Source: an uncultured Clostridia bacterium
GTDB lineage: Bacteria; Bacillota; Clostridia; Christensenellales; UBA1242
NCBI GenBank assembly: GCA_934746185.1
Contig: CAKVEY010000021.1
Location: 1-15,099, forward strand
Length of the DNA stretch: 15,099 bases
Direction of reading: 5' to 3'
The translations under genes were made by a program, and so were the position numbers. The notes beneath the pieces were generated by a model, which saw only the letters and a list, made by a program, of their open reading frames with translations, was not told where the DNA came from and ran no database searches. Positions 15,026-15,099 of the stretch are shown one piece after another (within the stretch, counting starts at the first letter, position 1; each line of letters opens with the position of its first letter).

Positions 15026-15099
15026 GCGGGAGTGGCTCAGTGGTAGAGCGTTGCCTTGCCAAGGCAAATGTCGCGAGTTCGAATCTCGTCTTCCGCTCC
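15026..15099 (+). tRNA. tRNA-Gly (GCC anticodon), last base beyond the edge
   Basis: The acceptor GCGGGAG pairs with CTTCCGC (one G-T). The D arm is GCTC-AGTGGTA-GAGC. The anticodon stem TTGCC/GGCAA holds loop TTGCCAA, so the anticodon is GCC. The T arm is GCGAG-TTCGAAT-CTCGT with one G-T pair. Discriminator T at 15097 is usual for bacterial tRNA-Gly. The CC of an encoded CCA ends the window. It may be the first gene of a tRNA cluster continuing to the right. Confidence 0.95.

Noticed and set aside
14871..15062. A 63-codon minus-strand frame running through the tRNA-Gly region
   Set aside because: It is antisense to a well-folded tRNA and its promoter, and overlaps the rubrerythrin promoter.
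1..15099. CRISPR array, IS element or transposase
   Set aside because: No regularly spaced repeats, no terminal inverted repeats flanking a gene, and no transposase-like protein were found.

Overview
The window looks like chromosomal DNA from a very AT-rich, low-GC Gram-positive-type bacterium (Bacillota), probably an anaerobe. The evidence is AAGGAG-type ribosome binding sites, consensus TTGACA/TATAAT promoters with 16-18 bp spacers, encoded tRNA CCA ends, rubrerythrin, and HolA/ComEC of the Gram-positive kind. The code is standard: comEC ends in TGA (an ATGA overlap with holA) and the tryptophan codons checked are TGG, so this is not a UGA=Trp mycoplasma. I cannot name the species.

Left region (1-7044, all on the minus strand): three genes of a type IV secretion/conjugation-like module. 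In transcription order these are a large polytopic VirB6/TrbL-like membrane protein with a 300-residue charged tail (7044-4813), a VirB3/PrgI-VirB4 fusion ATPase (4604-1893), and an unrecognised acidic protein of at least 605 residues that runs off the left edge (1817 to <1). Each gene has its own plausible promoter, and a strong terminator separates the first two. No relaxase, coupling protein, integrase or attachment site is visible, so this could be the end of an integrated conjugative element or a resident secretion system.

Middle region (7121-11008, minus strand): a tightly packed core operon, comEC-holA-metallophosphoesterase. The comEC promoter lies so close to its ATG that the message may be leaderless, and its C-terminal metallo-beta-lactamase-like domain has lost the metal-binding histidines. 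A tRNA-Glu(CTC) gene is transcribed divergently from the same 80 bp gap and ends in a clear terminator.

Right region (11201-15099): a solitary plus-strand FAD-dependent oxidoreductase (DadA/DAO family) with no visible Shine-Dalgarno, convergent with an RlmA-type 23S rRNA guanine methyltransferase. Upstream of that lies a two-gene unit of rubrerythrin and a six-helix membrane protein of unknown function, closed by a perfect 12-bp hairpin. The window ends with a tRNA-Gly(GCC) gene behind a perfect consensus promoter; the final A of its CCA lies outside the window.
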